DNA from: Citrobacter sp.
GTDB taxonomy: Bacteria > Pseudomonadota > Gammaproteobacteria > Enterobacterales > Enterobacteriaceae
Reading direction: 5' to 3'
NCBI GenBank assembly: GCA_019415335.1
Contig: DXKH01000021.1
Location: 62,001-126,000 of the forward strand
Length of the DNA stretch: 64,000 nucleotides
Positions 8,157 through 17,179 of the stretch are shown piece after piece (positions within the stretch are counted from its first letter, which is position 1; every line of letters starts with the position of its first letter). A program made the position numbers and the translations under genes. The notes under the pieces are model-generated. The model saw only the letters and a list, made by a program, of their open reading frames with translations, made no database searches and had not been told where the DNA came from.

Positions 8157-8184
8157 TTCGATGTATAATTAAGTATACAGCGAT
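8157..8184 (-). promoter_or_regulatory. ModE-like operator upstream of the binding-protein pair
   Basis: Read on +, the half-sites are TTCGATGTATA (8157-8167) and TATACAGCGAT (8174-8184) with six bases between. The known ModE consensus is ATCGCTATATA-N6/7-TATATAACGAT; the halves match at 8/11 and 9/11. A longer palindrome (CTCGCAT and ATGCGAG) surrounds it. The right edge lies between hybG and the binding-protein gene, so it could control that pair separately from hyb. Confidence 0.6.
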
Positions 8185-8218
8185 GCGAGAACACTTAACA
8201 GATTGTCATCTGGAGTTA

Positions 8219-8467
8219 TCAGGCGCTGGTCACGTCGTACTCCATACGGCGTAGCGCATCCAGCGTGGCTTTGGCTTCTTCTTCATCGATGATGCTCATC
8301 GCAAACCCCACATGCACTAACACCCACTGCCCGACCAGTTGTGCAGGGCTGTCTTCGCAGATCAACGCAATATTCACATCACGCTTGATGCCACACACTT
8401 CCACCTGCGCAAGCTGGTGAATATCTTCACCGACGGCCAGAACCTGGCCCGGAACGCCTATACACAT
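8219..8467 (-). CDS. hybG: Hydrogenase-2 maturation chaperone HybG (HypC family)
   Basis: The 82-residue protein begins [10 protein letters not shown]; the invariant Cys2 of the HypC/HupF family, which binds HypD and the large-subunit precursor during Fe(CN)2CO insertion, is present. Length matches E. coli HybG. It is the last recognised hyb gene, 30 bases after hybF and 77 bases before the binding-protein pair. Confidence 0.96.
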   Translation of the reverse strand: MCIGVPGQVLAVGEDIHQLAQVEVCGIKRDVNIALICEDSPAQLVGQWVLVHVGFAMSIIDEEEAKATLDALRRMEYDVTSA

Positions 8468-8497
8468 ATCTGACTCCGCCCCATGTCACATCATGGG

Positions 8498-8839
8498 TTA
8501 TTCAACTTCAATACTTTTCACTTTCAGCGAATCGCCGGTATCAACGCGCAGTCGGTCGCCATGACAACGCGGACATTGCGCATCGTGCTGGGTGATTTCA
8601 ACCGCCTGGCTGCAATCCCAGCACCATGCCTGCGCCGGTTTGTAGTCGATGTGCAATTCACAGCCCTGCGCCACCGTCCCCTGGCAGACAATGTCAAAAC
8701 TAAAACGTACCGCGCTCTCTTCGACACAGGACAGCGCGCCAATCTCCAGCCACACGCCGGTGACGCGCTTTACGCCATGCTGCTCAGCCTGCTGTTGAAT
8801 GATTTCAACCGCACTCTGGCAAAGAGACAGCTCATGCAT
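8498..8839 (-). CDS. hybF: Nickel insertion protein HybF (HypA family)
   Basis: The 113-residue protein delivers nickel to hydrogenase-2 precursor. It begins MHELSLC, where His2 is the nickel ligand of the family, and has the structural zinc site Cys73, Cys76, Cys89 and Cys92 (CWDC and CPRC). The start at 8839 was chosen because MHELSLC is the universal HypA N-terminus; the longer frame to 8938 is inside hybE. The start overlaps the end of hybE by 8 bases. Confidence 0.96.
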   Translation of the reverse strand: MHELSLCQSAVEIIQQQAEQHGVKRVTGVWLEIGALSCVEESAVRFSFDIVCQGTVAQGCELHIDYKPAQAWCWDCSQAVEITQHDAQCPRCHGDRLRVDTGDSLKVKSIEVE

Positions 8840-9320
8840 TCTGCAAACCCCGACGCCCGAACAGCAACGCGCGACGGCTTGTCTGCGGCGCATCCGGATC
8901 GCTGACCGGCAGCGATAGCAGCATGCGCGCGCAGTCATCGGCCAGACGCACGCCCTCTTGCGCCGACAGGCTGTGATTGAGCGGCGACATCAGGGAACAG
9001 GAAAGGTATTGTGATACGCCATCCAGTTCGCCCACCGTGAACGTCATCGTGCCATACGGCAGACGCAACCCGAGCTTTTCACTGACTTTACGCACCGGCC
9101 AGAGCTGGTCTGGCCCTGGGAAAATCAGCGCGCTCAGCATCCACGGCGTAATCACGCATCCCGTCCACTGCCCTTCAAACAGCGTAAAGTCAGAGACATA
9201 CACTGGCATATCAGGATGCAGGAAGGACAGATCGTGCATTGAACGCTGCGCAATCGCTTCAAACGCAGCCTGAACCTGTGCTTTCGGAGCAGTCTGGAAC
9301 CCGGAAATCTCCTCAGACAT
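8832..9320 (-). CDS. hybE: Hydrogenase-2 chaperone HybE
   Basis: The 162-residue protein, same length as E. coli HybE, binds the HybO Tat signal region and coordinates assembly before export. It starts MSEEISGFQTAP at 9320, overlapping the end of hybD by 8 bases; the longer frame to 9395 lies within hybD. Conserved stretches are FEGQWTGCVITPWMLS (about 48-63) and LPYGTMTFTVGELDGV. It overlaps hybF, consistent with coupled translation. Confidence 0.95.
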   Translation of the reverse strand: MSEEISGFQTAPKAQVQAAFEAIAQRSMHDLSFLHPDMPVYVSDFTLFEGQWTGCVITPWMLSALIFPGPDQLWPVRKVSEKLGLRLPYGTMTFTVGELDGVSQYLSCSLMSPLNHSLSAQEGVRLADDCARMLLSLPVSDPDAPQTSRRALLFGRRGLQNA

Positions 9321-9807
9321 GCGTCGCCTCCCGTGGGATCGCTTCAACGCCCGACTCACGCAGCGCAGCCAGAACCTGCGCAAGCGCAGGTTCAATCATC
9401 GCTTCAACCGTTGGCGTTAAACCAATATTCGGCTCCAGCGATTCCGGAATGACGCCAATCAGCGTCAGTTTTTTCGGAAACTCGCCGGTAAAGCGAAGGG
9501 CCGACAGAACGTCGGCCAGGCCCAGTTGATGCGGGGAGATTTTGTTGGTAAACAGCGCCGGCACTTCATCATCCCGCAGGATCATCAGCGTACCCGGGGC
9601 GTTTTTTCTCGAGACAATGGCGTCCGCGATGATCAGATGATCCCGGTTCGCCATGTCGCCGAGCAACTCCATACCCGCCGTACCGCCATCGAGGATTTCA
9701 ACGAAATCCGGCAATTCGTATCGCTGCTCTAAGGCTTCAACGATACGAACGCCGATGGCTTCATCGGTCAGCAAAATATTACCGACCCCTAAGACTAAAA
9801 TCCGCAT
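9313..9807 (-). CDS. hybD: Hydrogenase-2 maturation endopeptidase HybD
   Basis: The 164-residue nickel-dependent protease removes the C-terminal peptide of the HybC precursor once nickel is inserted. The metal ligands known from the E. coli enzyme are all in place: Glu16 (LLTDEAIG), Asp62 (IADAIVSRK) and His93 (SPHQLGLAD). The N-terminal motif VLGVGNIL is typical of the HycI/HybD family. The start overlaps the hybC stop by one base. Confidence 0.97.
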   Translation of the reverse strand: MRILVLGVGNILLTDEAIGVRIVEALEQRYELPDFVEILDGGTAGMELLGDMANRDHLIIADAIVSRKNAPGTLMILRDDEVPALFTNKISPHQLGLADVLSALRFTGEFPKKLTLIGVIPESLEPNIGLTPTVEAMIEPALAQVLAALRESGVEAIPREATHV

Positions 9808-11510
9808 TACAGAACCTTCACAGAGACAACTTCGTTCCCGTCAGCGTCAACAACGTGCACCGCACACGCCATACAAGGGTCGAAGGAGTGAATAGTACGT
9901 ACCACTTCCAGCGGTTTTTCCGGATCGGCAATCGGCGTACCGACCAGCGACTGTTCGTACGGACCGACGTCATCGTTGAAGTTACGCGGACCGGAGTTCC
10001 AGGTTGACGGTACTACCGCCTGGTAGTTGCTGATAATGCCGTCTTTAATCACCATCCAGTGAGAGAGCATCCCGCGCGGCGCTTCAAGGAATCCAACGCC
10101 TTTGAATTCACCCGTTGCCGGAATATTCGGTTTCACGAACGTGGTGTGATCACCTTTGCCGATATTGGCAATCAGTGCACTGTACTGATTCTGCAGGATA
10201 CCCTGCAGTTCACAGCAGTGAACGGTACGCCCAATAATGCGACCCAGCGTAGAGTGCAACTGCGCCACTTCCAGCGTTTTGCCCGTCAGCTTCTGATAAA
10301 TCGCAATGATTTCATTCAGTTTCGCCTTCGTGGCCTCTCGTCCGGACGCCAGTTTAACCAGCATGTTCGCCAGCGGACCCACTTCGACGGTTTTACCGTA
10401 GAAGGTCGGGGATTTCACCCATGAATATTTGCCATCATCCGACCAGCCGTTATATTCCGGAATGGTCGTCCCTTCCCACGGTGCCTGCGGATCTTCGTCT
10501 TTATACCAGGCGTGTTTGGCGCTCTCCTGGATCCCTTTGATCAGGTATTCGTCGGAGTGAGAGGAGATCGGGCGATAGCTCGACAGATCCGCATTTTCGA
10601 TATAGCCACCCGGGAACAGGAAGCTGCCGTTCTTACCGTCAGTCGGGAATTCCGGCGCAGCCAGATAGTTGACCGCCCCTTTACCATGCTCCAGCCAGTC
10701 CGGATAAAACGCCGCGATCACCGCGGTATCCACCTTGTAAACCTGTTCAACAAAGTCGCTCAGTTTGTCGATGAAGGACTTGATGTACATCAGGCGTTCC
10801 AGGTTCAGTACGCCCAGGCCATCGAGGTTGATCGGGTTGGCAACACCACCCACCGCAAGGTTCTGGATGTGCGGCGTTTTACCGCCCAGCAGCGCCACCA
10901 CACGGTTAGCATCACGCTGACATTCCAGCGCCTGCAGATAGTGAGCTACCGCAATCAGGTTCACTTCCGGCGGCAGTTTCATCGCCGGGTGTCCCCAGTA
11001 ACCGTTGGCGAAAATCCCCAACTGGCCGCTGGCAACCAGGTCTTTGATCTTGTTCTGAACCTTCGTGAACTCTTCCGCGCTGTTCAGATGCCAGGTCGAC
11101 ACGCCGTTCAGCATCGCTGACGCTTTTGCCGGATCGGCTTTCAGCGCCGAGGTGATATCCACCCAGTCCAGCGCCGAGAGCTGATAGAAGTGAACGATAT
11201 GGTCATGGGTCGTATGCGCCGACAGAATGATGTTACGGATATACTGGGCGTTGACCGGAACGTCAATGTTCAGCGCGCTTTCTGCCGCACGAACGGAAGC
11301 GATCGCATGCGTGGTCGTACAAACACCACAAATACGCTGCACAATCATCCACGCGTCACGCGGATCGCGATTCTTCACGATCTCTTCCATACCGCGCCAC
11401 ATGGTGCCGGAAGCCCATGCTTTTGAAACAACGCCGTTTTCGATTTCGCAATCGATACGTAAGTGCCCCTCAATACGGGTTACGGGATCAATAGTAATTC
11501 TCTGGCTCAT
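9807..11510 (-). CDS. hybC: Hydrogenase-2 large catalytic subunit HybC
   Basis: The 567-residue NiFe hydrogenase large subunit holds the H2-activating centre on the periplasmic side of the membrane. Both nickel-binding motifs are present: RICGVCTTTH near residue 61 and DPCMACAVH near the end. The 15-residue tail after that His (VVDADGNEVVSVKVL) is the peptide HybD removes. It has no Tat signal and is exported with HybO. It overlaps hybB by 4 bases and hybD by 1. Confidence 0.98.
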   Translation of the reverse strand: MSQRITIDPVTRIEGHLRIDCEIENGVVSKAWASGTMWRGMEEIVKNRDPRDAWMIVQRICGVCTTTHAIASVRAAESALNIDVPVNAQYIRNIILSAHTTHDHIVHFYQLSALDWVDITSALKADPAKASAMLNGVSTWHLNSAEEFTKVQNKIKDLVASGQLGIFANGYWGHPAMKLPPEVNLIAVAHYLQALECQRDANRVVALLGGKTPHIQNLAVGGVANPINLDGLGVLNLERLMYIKSFIDKLSDFVEQVYKVDTAVIAAFYPDWLEHGKGAVNYLAAPEFPTDGKNGSFLFPGGYIENADLSSYRPISSHSDEYLIKGIQESAKHAWYKDEDPQAPWEGTTIPEYNGWSDDGKYSWVKSPTFYGKTVEVGPLANMLVKLASGREATKAKLNEIIAIYQKLTGKTLEVAQLHSTLGRIIGRTVHCCELQGILQNQYSALIANIGKGDHTTFVKPNIPATGEFKGVGFLEAPRGMLSHWMVIKDGIISNYQAVVPSTWNSGPRNFNDDVGPYEQSLVGTPIADPEKPLEVVRTIHSFDPCMACAVHVVDADGNEVVSVKVL

Positions 11511-12685
11511 GCTTTGCTCGCCTCATGACGATTGTGATCGTTTTGTTTTAAAGGAGGAAGTATCGGCAGTAGACGAATGAGTACGATATAAGCGCAAATC
11601 TCAATAGCCACAAAACCAATAGAAATCAACAGTTCTTCCCAAGTCGGGAAGTAGTGGTAGCCACCGCCTGGATTGAATGCCACCAGCGAATAGGACAGAC
11701 GCCAAGCAGCACAACCCAGCAGCGCACTGAGCGCAGACAGGTACAGCATACGAGAGTCAAAACGCCACTTCGCAACGCGTAGCACCACTATCGGGAAGAC
11801 CATCAGCACGACTTCAAGCCAGAACATTGCTGAGTAGAAATCGCCTGCAAAGGCATACGACAGCTTGTCCCGGTAAATCAGCTCACCAAAGCGCAGCACG
11901 ACAAAGATCGCCAGCATCACGCTGATGGTGTTCGTCAACTTGATGAACAGGTTCTTCTCATCCGGACCGTTTCCTTTCAGACCCGCCTGAACCAGCGAGC
12001 CTTCAAAGATGACGATCGAGAAGCCCATAATAAAGGCGGTCAACACCGAGAACAGCGGCAACATTTCATAGCTTTGCCACAGCGGATGCACCTTGTAACC
12101 TGCCGAGATCATCAGCGAGCCCATTGAGGACTGGTGCATAGTTGGCAGCAGCGCACCGAGGGCGATGATGAAGAACATCAGCTTGTTCAGGCGTTTCAGC
12201 GACACCTTCCAGCCCAGACGTTCAAACAGCGCAGGGGCAAACTCCAGCGCCATCACCCCAATGTAGATGGTCATACAGACCGCCGTCTCGAACAGCACCG
12301 AGTTCACGTTGAAGTGACCCGGAATGTAGAAGTACGGCAGGTTCCAGTAACGACCCACATCAATGGTGATCGACAAGCCACCCAGAGAATAACCAAACAG
12401 ACTCGCCAACAGCGCCGGACGCACCAGCGGATGGTATTGTCCCCGGTTGAAGACATACACCGCCCACGCCAGCGCCCAACCGCCACAGGCAAAGCCGGTG
12501 CCGATTAACAGGTCAAAGGCAATCCAGACGCCCCACGGGAAACCGCCGTTCAGATCGGAGACAGACCCCAATCCAAATACCAGACGCTTCACGATCAGGA
12601 GCATACAGAGGATGATTAACGGCCCGAAGATGATGACCGGTTTGCTGATAATTTTGCCGCCCAGCGGTTTAGGATCATGACTCAT
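11507..12685 (-). CDS. hybB: Hydrogenase-2 membrane subunit HybB
   Basis: The 392-residue integral membrane protein of the NrfD/HybB family carries electrons between the HybA ferredoxin subunit and the quinone pool and is thought to couple to proton movement. About ten hydrophobic segments are visible, for example [30 protein letters not shown] and [14 protein letters not shown]. Length matches E. coli. It overlaps hybA by 11 bases and hybC by 4. Confidence 0.97.
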   Translation of the reverse strand: MSHDPKPLGGKIISKPVIIFGPLIILCMLLIVKRLVFGLGSVSDLNGGFPWGVWIAFDLLIGTGFACGGWALAWAVYVFNRGQYHPLVRPALLASLFGYSLGGLSITIDVGRYWNLPYFYIPGHFNVNSVLFETAVCMTIYIGVMALEFAPALFERLGWKVSLKRLNKLMFFIIALGALLPTMHQSSMGSLMISAGYKVHPLWQSYEMLPLFSVLTAFIMGFSIVIFEGSLVQAGLKGNGPDEKNLFIKLTNTISVMLAIFVVLRFGELIYRDKLSYAFAGDFYSAMFWLEVVLMVFPIVVLRVAKWRFDSRMLYLSALSALLGCAAWRLSYSLVAFNPGGGYHYFPTWEELLISIGFVAIEICAYIVLIRLLPILPPLKQNDHNRHEASKA

Positions 12686-13661
12686 GATCGTCTCCTCCGT
12701 CGTGATGGTCGTTTTTGGTATTACGACGAACCAGCACGGTCAAGCCCGCCAGCACGGCCAGTGGTAGCATCATGCCTTTATACAGGGTGTGTTGAACATG
12801 TTCGGAACGCGCGCCGGTTGAAATCTCATCCAGCTTCGGCAGATCCAGATTCTCGTAAGGCACCCCGGTCAGTACCAGCACCTGAGTCCCACCGCCCTCT
12901 TTTTCACCGTAAAGATGCGGATAGTACTTCGGCACGGTATGCACGTAGGTATCACCTGCTTTCACCGTCTGGCGCGGATAGTGGTATTCGCTGCCAGGCT
13001 TCAGCGCCAGGCGTTTTTGCGCCTCGGCCATCAGCTCTTCACGGGTACCAAAAATGACCGCACCGGCAGGGCAAACCTCAACACAGCCCGGTAAACCGCC
13101 CTTATCGAGACGTTCCACACCTTTCTGGTTACACAGTTCACATTTGTGAAGCGCACCAAACGGGTTGTTGTAGTCATACTTCGGCACGTTGTACGGACAG
13201 GCAACCATGCAGTAACGGCAGCCAGTACAAACGTCTTTGTTGTAATGAACGATGCCGGTTTTCGGATCTTTTTTCAGCGCGGAAACCGGGCAGACAGAAA
13301 CGCAGTTGGGATCGACGCAGTGCATACATTGTTTCTTGATGTATGCATAGCCGTTCTCTTCCTGATCTTTATTCACGCCCGTGCCGCTACGCCACACCTG
13401 AATGATGTTATTGGTATACGGCGACAGTTTGTCGTTGTTCGACCAGGTCTGCTCCCCTTCCGGGTTACGCATCGGGAAGTTGATATCCTGACACTTGGTC
13501 ACACAGGCCTGACAGCCCACGCACAGCGTCGAGTCATACAACATGCCCAGAGAACCAGGGATGGGCGGGCGATTTTCTGCAGCCGCGTGGCTGATAGACG
13601 GCGCAGCGCCTAACAGCAACGCCCCGCCGGAGGCTGCTTTGATAAAGTTACGTCTGTTCAC
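12675..13661 (-). CDS. hybA: Hydrogenase-2 ferredoxin-like subunit HybA
   Basis: The 328-residue periplasmic iron-sulfur protein links HybOC to HybB. It has a twin-arginine signal ([12 protein letters not shown], residues 2-13; cleavage near SHAAA), several 4Fe-4S cysteine groups ([35 protein letters not shown] and CELC), and a C-terminal anchor ([14 protein letters not shown]) with a His/Asp-rich tail. It follows hybO by 2 bases. Confidence 0.97.
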   Translation of the reverse strand: MNRRNFIKAASGGALLLGAAPSISHAAAENRPPIPGSLGMLYDSTLCVGCQACVTKCQDINFPMRNPEGEQTWSNNDKLSPYTNNIIQVWRSGTGVNKDQEENGYAYIKKQCMHCVDPNCVSVCPVSALKKDPKTGIVHYNKDVCTGCRYCMVACPYNVPKYDYNNPFGALHKCELCNQKGVERLDKGGLPGCVEVCPAGAVIFGTREELMAEAQKRLALKPGSEYHYPRQTVKAGDTYVHTVPKYYPHLYGEKEGGGTQVLVLTGVPYENLDLPKLDEISTGARSEHVQHTLYKGMMLPLAVLAGLTVLVRRNTKNDHHDGGDDHES

Positions 13662-13663
13662 GG

Positions 13664-14782
13664 TTATTCTCCCCGTGAGTCAGCGTTATCTTTCTTTTGC
13701 TGACGCCCCAGTTCACGTACCGCCATCACGCTGACACCGGCCACCAGACCAACAACGCCGCCAAGCAACCCGATAGCGCCAGCAGAGATGTTGCCGCCCT
13801 CTTTTATGTTCACATCAGGTTTTTCGGAGCGAGGTGTCTGATTCTCCACATGAGCAAGTTGGTGAATGCCCTTATGGAAACCAACGCCTTCTTCGTTGCA
13901 GCCATAGCAAGGGTGACCAATCGCCACCGGCCATACGCCACCAACGTCGCAGAATTGCAGCGTGGAGCAGTTGCCCCAGGTTTCTGGTCCTTTACAACCG
14001 AGGTGGTAGAGGCACCAGCCTTCGCGGTGACCTTCATCGCCGAACTCTTTCGCAAAGCGACCGGCATCGAAGTGCGGGCGACGTTCGCAGTGTTCGTGAA
14101 TCAGGCGACCATAGGCGAAGGTCGGACGGTTTTTCGCATCCAGTTTTGGCGGCTTGCCCCAGGTGATGATATGGGCAACGGTCGCCAGGAAGTTGTGCGG
14201 GTTCGGCGGACAGCCAGGAATGTTGATGATGGTTTTACCCGGCAGAACTTCCTGCAGGCCAACCGCGCCGGTCGGGTTCACGCCAGCAGCGGCGACGCCG
14301 CCCCACGCGGCACAGGAACCGATAGCGATAATGGCTGCCGCGCCTTCTGCCGCTTTGCGGATATGATCCACAATCGGCTCACCGGCAACCATGCAGTAAA
14401 TACCGTTATCTTTTAAGGGGATGGAACCATCAACGACCAACACATACTGCCCTTTGTACTTCTCAAGTGCATTGTGTTTGTTCTCTTCAACCTGGTGGCC
14501 AAAGGCGGCGGAAAGCACCTCATGATATTCCAGAGAGATGGTCTCCAGAACGAGGTTTTCTACCGTGGGGTGGGTCGCGCGAAGGAGGGATTCGGTACAG
14601 CCCGTACATTCCTGAGCACCAATCCAGACAACCGGTGGGCGCTGCGGACGGGATACCGATTCAGCCATTTCGGCGGCGGCTTTGCTACTGAGCCCCATCG
14701 TGGCGGCGAGTGCTGCACAAAGCTTCATGAAATCACGGCGGTTAACGCCATGGGAATTAATGAGAGTGTTATCTCCAGTCAT
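13664..14782 (-). CDS. hybO: Hydrogenase-2 small subunit HybO
   Basis: The 372-residue small subunit carries the iron-sulfur relay that takes electrons from HybC. The Tat signal ([15 protein letters not shown], about 13-27) exports the HybOC pair. Cluster ligands are in [37 protein letters not shown] and [15 protein letters not shown]-terminal transmembrane helix ([19 protein letters not shown]) anchors the complex. It is the first gene of hybOABCDEFG; 189 bases separate it from yghW upstream, where oxygen- and nitrate-responsive sites would be expected but none is clear by eye. Confidence 0.98.
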   Translation of the reverse strand: MTGDNTLINSHGVNRRDFMKLCAALAATMGLSSKAAAEMAESVSRPQRPPVVWIGAQECTGCTESLLRATHPTVENLVLETISLEYHEVLSAAFGHQVEENKHNALEKYKGQYVLVVDGSIPLKDNGIYCMVAGEPIVDHIRKAAEGAAAIIAIGSCAAWGGVAAAGVNPTGAVGLQEVLPGKTIINIPGCPPNPHNFLATVAHIITWGKPPKLDAKNRPTFAYGRLIHEHCERRPHFDAGRFAKEFGDEGHREGWCLYHLGCKGPETWGNCSTLQFCDVGGVWPVAIGHPCYGCNEEGVGFHKGIHQLAHVENQTPRSEKPDVNIKEGGNISAGAIGLLGGVVGLVAGVSVMAVRELGRQQKKDNADSRGE

Positions 14783-14971
14783 TTTATAGTTATTCCGTTA
14801 CGAAGACCTGGCTCTTATTTTGCATCAATCGCAAAACCGTAACTGCGATCGGTGCGCCATTTACCACACTTTTGTTATGGTTATGTAGCCTATGATACTG
14901 CGAGGGAATACTAAAACGAAGGGAGTAGCGGCTAGTGTAATTAATTAAAGCAAGATAATACCCCCTTTGGA

Positions 14972-15259
14972 TCAACCTTCGAGTCGATAGCCAGCCATAA
15001 AAAAGCGAATTGTGGTGCTGGACTGATTTTCCCGAAAGAAGTCCATCACCATCTCTTTATCCAACCCGTAGCGACGCGTCAGGATCCCCGCTTCCCAGGC
15101 GCTAAGTTGCCTGTCGCCAGTTTTTTCAAACATGCGATGCGAGAATCCCAATACAAATCCGCGTTTATAATCCGAACAAAAATTCGCCACATTGCGGGCG
15201 CTGTCAGCCTGCGTGGCGCTTAATCCGGCCATCAGGCCCTTGCCAAAATGATTATTCAT
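14972..15259 (-). CDS. yghW: Small protein YghW (DUF2623)
   Basis: Starting at [13 protein letters not shown] (15259) gives 95 residues, the length of E. coli YghW; the upstream 17 codons of the open frame lie in operator sequence. A strong ribosome site (GGGGAGGGG) precedes the start. The conserved core is [20 protein letters not shown], then the helix-like [19 protein letters not shown]. No membrane segment or export signal is visible. Function is unknown. Its placement just upstream of hybO, with a near-perfect ModE palindrome 13-40 bases before its start codon, suggests molybdate-responsive expression. Confidence 0.93.
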   Translation of the reverse strand: MNNHFGKGLMAGLSATQADSARNVANFCSDYKRGFVLGFSHRMFEKTGDRQLSAWEAGILTRRYGLDKEMVMDFFRENQSSTTIRFFMAGYRLEG

Positions 15260-15271
15260 GACCCCTCCCCA

Positions 15272-15299
15272 ATCGCTATATAATAAATTATATAGCGAT
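15272..15299 (-). promoter_or_regulatory. Near-ideal ModE operator at yghW
   Basis: The palindrome consists of ATCGCTATATA (15272-15282), six bases, and TATATAGCGAT (15289-15299). The left half matches the known ModE consensus half-site fully and the right half differs at one base. It lies immediately upstream of the yghW ribosome site and contains TATAAT-like sequence, so ModE-molybdate binding would probably block the promoter (inference). Confidence 0.75.
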
Positions 15300-15344
15300 C
15301 TTTTAAGCAAAGGCCAGAGGGTTCTGCGACTTTTTTACTGTCCC

Positions 15345-16985
15345 TTAGAATGCCACCCACTCATCGCCTGGCGCTGCGGATGCCGGGCGTCGCTGACCCG
15401 CAGGGGCTGCACTTTTGGCGGGGAGATTGGGCGTGTCATTTTGCGATAACCGGAACTGCTGCACAGAACGTTGTAACTCTTCCGTTTGTCTCTCCAGCGC
15501 AGCGGCAGCCGCGGAAACCTGTTCCACCAGTGCGGCGTTTTGCTGCGTGACACCATCCATCTGGGTAATCGCGACCCCGACCTGCGAAATCCCTTTGCTC
15601 TGCTCTTCAGACGCCGAGGCAATTTGTTTCATGATGGTATCGACCTCCGTCACGCCGCGCAGGATCGCTTCCATCGTCGAACCGGTATCCTTCACCAGCA
15701 CGGCACCGTGGTCGACGCGCCGAACAGATTCGGCAATCAGCGTTTCAATCTCTTTTGCTGCGTTCGCGCTACGACTCGCCAGATTACGCACCTCACCGGC
15801 GACGACGGCAAACCCTCGCCCTTGTTCACCCGCACGCGCCGCTTCGACCGCAGCGTTCAATGCAAGAATGTTGGTCTGGAAGGCAATGCTATTGATGACG
15901 GTCGTGATTTCCGCAATCTGCTTCGAGCTGGCGGAAATACCGTCCATGGTCTCGACCACTTCGGACACCAGCGAGCCGCCTTTCCCTGCCGTGCGTGATG
16001 CCGCATCCGCCAATTGGCTGGCCTGACGGGCGTTATCCGCATTCAGTTTCACCGTAGCGGTGAGTTGTTCCATGCTGGCAGCGGTCTCCTCCAGCGCCGC
16101 AGCCTGCTCTTCCGTTCGCGATGAAAGATCGTTATTACCGCTGGAGATTTCAGTGGCGCCACGCCAGATATTGTCACTGCCGGAACGGATCGTGTTTACC
16201 GCGTCGCGCAGGCTGTCCTGCATCGCGCGTAATAAAGGCACCAGTTGACCGACGCAGTTGCGACCAATATCGTCAATCGGCTGGCTGAGATCGCCCTGAG
16301 CAATCTGACGAAACTGTTGGCGGATCCGCGCCAGCGGTTTCACCAGCATGGCCACCAGATAACGATCGGTGAAGAAGAGGATCGCGATGCCGAGGATCAC
16401 CGCACCGATGATCAGCGTACGGATGATCGACGTTTTGCCATCCACCATCACGCGGGTTTGATCGAGCATGACGCCGGCGGCTTTATTAAAGCGTTCCGCA
16501 CTGGCACCAAATGCCCGGCTCAATACCGGCGTCACCTTGTTTGCCTGCTCGCTCCAGGCGCTCTGAGTACCCTGCTGCGCCAGTTGCATTTGCGGCGTGA
16601 CGCCTTTGTCGAGCAGATCCTGCCAGCTTGCCAGTACGGCGGCGGAGACATCGGGATCCATCGGACCCGGCGAAAGGGTTTTCATCTCTTGCAGGTTTTT
16701 GCTCATGTTATCCAGCGCCTGCTGTACGGGAGCGAAATCCGGCGTACCGCCGCTGGCTTTCAGTTCCATCGCGCGACTGAGTCGGGTAACAAAGCGGAAA
16801 TACTGATCGTTGCCCTGGCTGAGCACCGTCATCTGGCGAACAAGATGGCGATCGACTTCGTTGCCTTCTGACACTTTTGACAGCGCGTGAACGCTATATA
16901 ATCCCACTCCTGACCAGAGAAGACAAAAGACGCCCAGTATTGTCAGCATGACAAGACGAATGGTGAAATTTTGCAAAAGTCGCAT
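15345..16985 (-). CDS. Methyl-accepting chemotaxis protein
   Basis: The 546-residue transmembrane chemoreceptor has TM1 (about 9-31, [20 protein letters not shown]), a periplasmic four-helix-type sensor domain (about 32-188), TM2 (about 189-211), a HAMP domain ([19 protein letters not shown]), a methylated helical bundle and the signalling tip around [20 protein letters not shown]. It ends DEWVAF, which fits the xWxxF tail that tethers CheR/CheB in high-abundance receptors. The ligand is unknown. A GCCGATAA sigma-28 type -10 element lies about 55 bases upstream. E. coli K-12 has no receptor at this locus. Confidence 0.95.
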   Translation of the reverse strand: MRLLQNFTIRLVMLTILGVFCLLWSGVGLYSVHALSKVSEGNEVDRHLVRQMTVLSQGNDQYFRFVTRLSRAMELKASGGTPDFAPVQQALDNMSKNLQEMKTLSPGPMDPDVSAAVLASWQDLLDKGVTPQMQLAQQGTQSAWSEQANKVTPVLSRAFGASAERFNKAAGVMLDQTRVMVDGKTSIIRTLIIGAVILGIAILFFTDRYLVAMLVKPLARIRQQFRQIAQGDLSQPIDDIGRNCVGQLVPLLRAMQDSLRDAVNTIRSGSDNIWRGATEISSGNNDLSSRTEEQAAALEETAASMEQLTATVKLNADNARQASQLADAASRTAGKGGSLVSEVVETMDGISASSKQIAEITTVINSIAFQTNILALNAAVEAARAGEQGRGFAVVAGEVRNLASRSANAAKEIETLIAESVRRVDHGAVLVKDTGSTMEAILRGVTEVDTIMKQIASASEEQSKGISQVGVAITQMDGVTQQNAALVEQVSAAAAALERQTEELQRSVQQFRLSQNDTPNLPAKSAAPAGQRRPASAAPGDEWVAF

Positions 16986-17039
16986 AGATATATCCTTGCC
17001 ATATTAAAGGGATTCGCCACCTGGCGAGACTCACCTTCG

Positions 17040-17066
17040 TTATCGGCAAAGAATGAAGAATATATA
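17040..17066 (-). promoter_or_regulatory. Sigma-28 (FliA) promoter of the chemoreceptor gene
   Basis: On the minus strand, GCCGATAA (17047-17040) is an exact match to the flagellar sigma-28 -10 consensus. Eleven bases upstream, TATATATT (17066-17059) matches the TAAAGTTT -35 at 5 of 8 positions. It would start transcription shortly before the receptor ATG at 16985. Confidence 0.6.
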
Positions 17067-17179
17067 CTTACTTTTAGTTTTTTTACTCTCGCAAACAATA
17101 TCCCTGGTCGCTGTACTCATATAAAAAATAATGAAAAATGCCGACAGTATTAATCAATCCTTTATTTTCCTTTTTTTTA

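Noticed and set aside
14816..14834. TTGCATCAATCGCAA palindrome upstream of hybO as an FNR site
   Set aside because: It does not match TTGAT-N4-ATCAA in half-site or spacing, so I did not call it.
16885..16905. Single ModE-like half-site (CGCTATATAAT) within the chemoreceptor gene
   Set aside because: No inverted partner at the required spacing, and it lies in the coding region for TM1.
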